From positions 1 to 8,023 of the forward strand of contig CAJAFJ010000594.1 in the NCBI GenBank assembly GCA_903938955.1: a stretch of DNA of 8,023 bases. Direction: 5' to 3'. The position numbers and the translations under genes were made by a program. Each line of letters starts with the position of its first letter. Positions within the stretch are counted from its first letter, which is position 1. The stretch is from an uncultured beta proteobacterium (lineage in GTDB: Bacteria; Pseudomonadota; Gammaproteobacteria; Burkholderiales; Burkholderiaceae). Of the stretch, positions 6,347 through 8,023 are shown piece after piece. The notes beneath the pieces are model-generated. The model saw nothing but the letters and a program-made list of their open reading frames with translations. It ran no database searches and was not told where the DNA came from.

Positions 6347-8023
6347 ATGCAAACCGTTTTAAACACGCCCCCCACGCACGCCACACTGGCGCAGTCAGGC
6401 ACCGAGGCCGGCCACCCTACCGATGCCAGCGCCCTGAACCACTATCACATCCTGCGCCGCAACGGCGCCGTCGTGTCATTTGAGCCGAACAAAATCGCCA
6501 TCGCCATGATGAAAGCGTTTCTCGCGGTCCACGGCACCCAGGGCGCCGCCTCGGCCAGCGTGCGTGAAACCGTCGAAGCCTTGACACAAACCGTGATCCG
6601 CGCCCTGATGCGTTCACGCCCCAGCGGCGGCACGTTTCACATTGAAGACGTGCAAGACCAGGTTGAACTCGGTTTGATGCGCAGCGGCCACCATGAAGTG
6701 GCGCGCGCCTATGTGCTGTACCGCGAAAAGCGCACCCAGGAGCGTGCCACCCAAGTCAGCCACGCCACGCCACCGGCCCCCGTGCTGCACGCGCTGGACA
6801 AGGGCGTGCGGATTGTGCTGGACCTGGACCGCCTGCAGGGCCTGATTCAGTCGGCCTGCGCCGGACTGGGCGTGGATGTGAAGCCCGAACCCATCATGGC
6901 CGAAACCCTGCGCAACCTGTATGACGGCGTGCCCATGGACGAGGTCTACAAAGCCTCGGTGCTGGCCGCCCGCACCTTGATCGAAAAAGACCCGGACTAC
7001 ACCTACGCCACGGCGCGCCTGCTGTTTCACACCATCGCCAATGAAGTGTTGGGCCGTGATGTGGTGCAAGCGGACATGGCGCAGGCCTACGTCGATTACT
7101 TCCCCCAATTCATTCAAAACGGGGTTGACCATGAATTGCTCGATGCCAAACTGCTGCAGTTTGACCTGCCCCGCCTGGCCGCCGCGCTCAAGGCAGATCG
7201 GGACCTGAAGTTTGATTACCTCGGTCTGCAAACCCTGTATGACCGCTACTTTTTGCACATTGGCAAAGCGCGCATTGAATTGCCGCAGGCGTTCTTCATG
7301 CGCGTGGCGATGGGCCTGTCGCTCAATGAATCGGACCGCGAAGCCCGCGCCATTGAGTTCTACGAGGTGCTCTCGTCGTTTGATTTCATGTCCAGCACGC
7401 CTACGCTGTTCAACAGCGGCACCTTGCGCTCGCAACTCTCCAGCTGCTACCTCACCACCGTGCCCGACGACCTGGGCGGCATTTACGACGCCATCAAAGA
7501 GAACGCGTTGTTGTCCAAGTTCGCCGGCGGACTCGGCAACGACTGGACGCGGGTGCGCGCCCTGGGCGCCCACATCAAGGGCACGAATGGCGAGTCACAA
7601 GGCGTGGTGCCGTTCCTGAAAGTAGTCAACGACACAGCGGTGGCGGTCAACCAGGGCGGCAAGCGCAAAGGCGCGGTCTGCACGTATCTGGAAACCTGGC
7701 ACCTCGACATCGAGGAGTTCCTGGAGTTGCGCAAGAACACCGGCGATGACCGCCGCCGCACCCACGACATGAACACCGCCAACTGGATTCCTGACCTGTT
7801 CATGCGCCGCGTCATGGAAAAAGGCGAGTGGACGCTGTTTTCACCCAACAACGTGCCGGACCTGCACGACAAATTCGGCCTTGAATTCGAAACCGCCTAC
7901 GTCGCCTACGAAGCCCAAGCCGCACGCGGTGAGATCAAACCGGCACGCACCGTGCAGGCCGCCGATCTGTGGCGAAAAATGCTCACCATGTTGTTTGAAA
8001 CCGGCCTATATCGAGGCGTTGAC
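6347..8023 (+). CDS. nrdA: Ribonucleoside-diphosphate reductase class Ia, large (alpha) subunit NrdA, 3' part outside window
   Basis: NrdA reduces ribonucleoside diphosphates to deoxyribonucleotides with the radical-bearing NrdB subunit; it holds the catalytic and allosteric sites. The frame is open for 559 codons to the window edge; family proteins with this layout run to roughly 950 or more residues. After a variable N-terminus comes an ATP-cone (about 33-127, starting YHILRRNGAVVSFEPNKI). A second ATP-cone-like segment (about 154-230) includes ARTLIEKDPDYTYATARLL. Two cones are known in Pseudomonas aeruginosa NrdA. The barrel begins near 290 and has TPTLFNSGT, the redox-active Cys367 (equivalent to E. 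coli C225), then FAGGLGNDWTRVRALG and RRRTHDMNTANWIPDLFM. The N-C-E active-site residues equivalent to E. coli N437/C439/E441 lie beyond the edge. The final residues after ETG (551-553) do not match the family. NrdR boxes upstream indicate dNTP-linked repression. No ribosome site is strong; the start is set by the N-terminal context. Confidence 0.95.
   Translation, partial: MQTVLNTPPTHATLAQSGTEAGHPTDASALNHYHILRRNGAVVSFEPNKIAIAMMKAFLAVHGTQGAASASVRETVEALTQTVIRALMRSRPSGGTFHIEDVQDQVELGLMRSGHHEVARAYVLYREKRTQERATQVSHATPPAPVLHALDKGVRIVLDLDRLQGLIQSACAGLGVDVKPEPIMAETLRNLYDGVPMDEVYKASVLAARTLIEKDPDYTYATARLLFHTIANEVLGRDVVQADMAQAYVDYFPQFIQNGVDHELLDAKLLQFDLPRLAAALKADRDLKFDYLGLQTLYDRYFLHIGKARIELPQAFFMRVAMGLSLNESDREARAIEFYEVLSSFDFMSSTPTLFNSGTLRSQLSSCYLTTVPDDLGGIYDAIKENALLSKFAGGLGNDWTRVRALGAHIKGTNGESQGVVPFLKVVNDTAVAVNQGGKRKGAVCTYLETWHLDIEEFLELRKNTGDDRRRTHDMNTANWIPDLFMRRVMEKGEWTLFSPNNVPDLHDKFGLEFETAYVAYEAQAARGEIKPARTVQAADLWRKMLTMLFETGLYRGVD

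Noticed and set aside
6253..6483. 76-codon plus-strand frame over the nrdA leader and start
   Set aside because: It runs out of frame with NrdA through its N-terminus, has no ribosome site, and includes the leader palindrome; no domain is visible.
6614..7573. 319-codon minus-strand frame opposite nrdA
   Set aside because: It is antisense to the conserved NrdA frame and has no family resemblance; it is a long shadow in GC-rich DNA.

Overview
The window looks like ordinary chromosome from a high-GC betaproteobacterium of the order Burkholderiales, most likely Comamonadaceae (Rhodoferax/Polaromonas-like). I judge this from protein recall, codon choice and gene order, not from a database search. 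Both ends cut through genes: ffh on the left and nrdA on the right.

Layout. Positions 1-1267 (minus) hold ffh, the protein of the signal recognition particle, without its last few dozen residues. A 76-base divergent gap (1268-1343) separates it from a tightly packed plus-strand cluster: a YpjD/CcsA-like eight-helix membrane protein (1344-2147), a 74-residue membrane-anchored Cys/His protein of the PP0621 type (2144-2368), the type IV pilus sensor kinase PilS (2369-4051), its sigma-54-dependent response regulator PilR (4056-5525), and the cytoplasmic anhydro-muropeptide amidase AmpD (5512-6108). The junctions are a 4-base overlap, a direct stop-start abutment, a 4-base gap and a 14-base overlap, so one operon with coupled translation is likely. 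PilS and PilR control pilin transcription, but no pilin or other pilus gene lies here. AmpD belongs to cell-wall recycling.

Positions 6109-6346 are a 238-base regulatory region, the most informative non-coding part of the window. It carries two NrdR-box-like sites whose starts are 31 bases apart, about three helical turns. It also has an imperfect inverted repeat just upstream of them and a perfect 9-base-arm palindrome in the probable leader. It drives nrdA (6347 to the right edge), a class Ia ribonucleotide reductase large subunit with two ATP-cone-like segments, visible for 559 codons. The paired boxes support repression of nrdA by NrdR.

I found no CRISPR array, tRNA, rRNA, transposase or other defence or mobile system. 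The points most worth a second look are the nrdA control region and the last 18 bases. There the reading frame leaves the conserved NrdA sequence immediately after Glu-Thr-Gly, which could mark an inserted element or a contig-end artefact.
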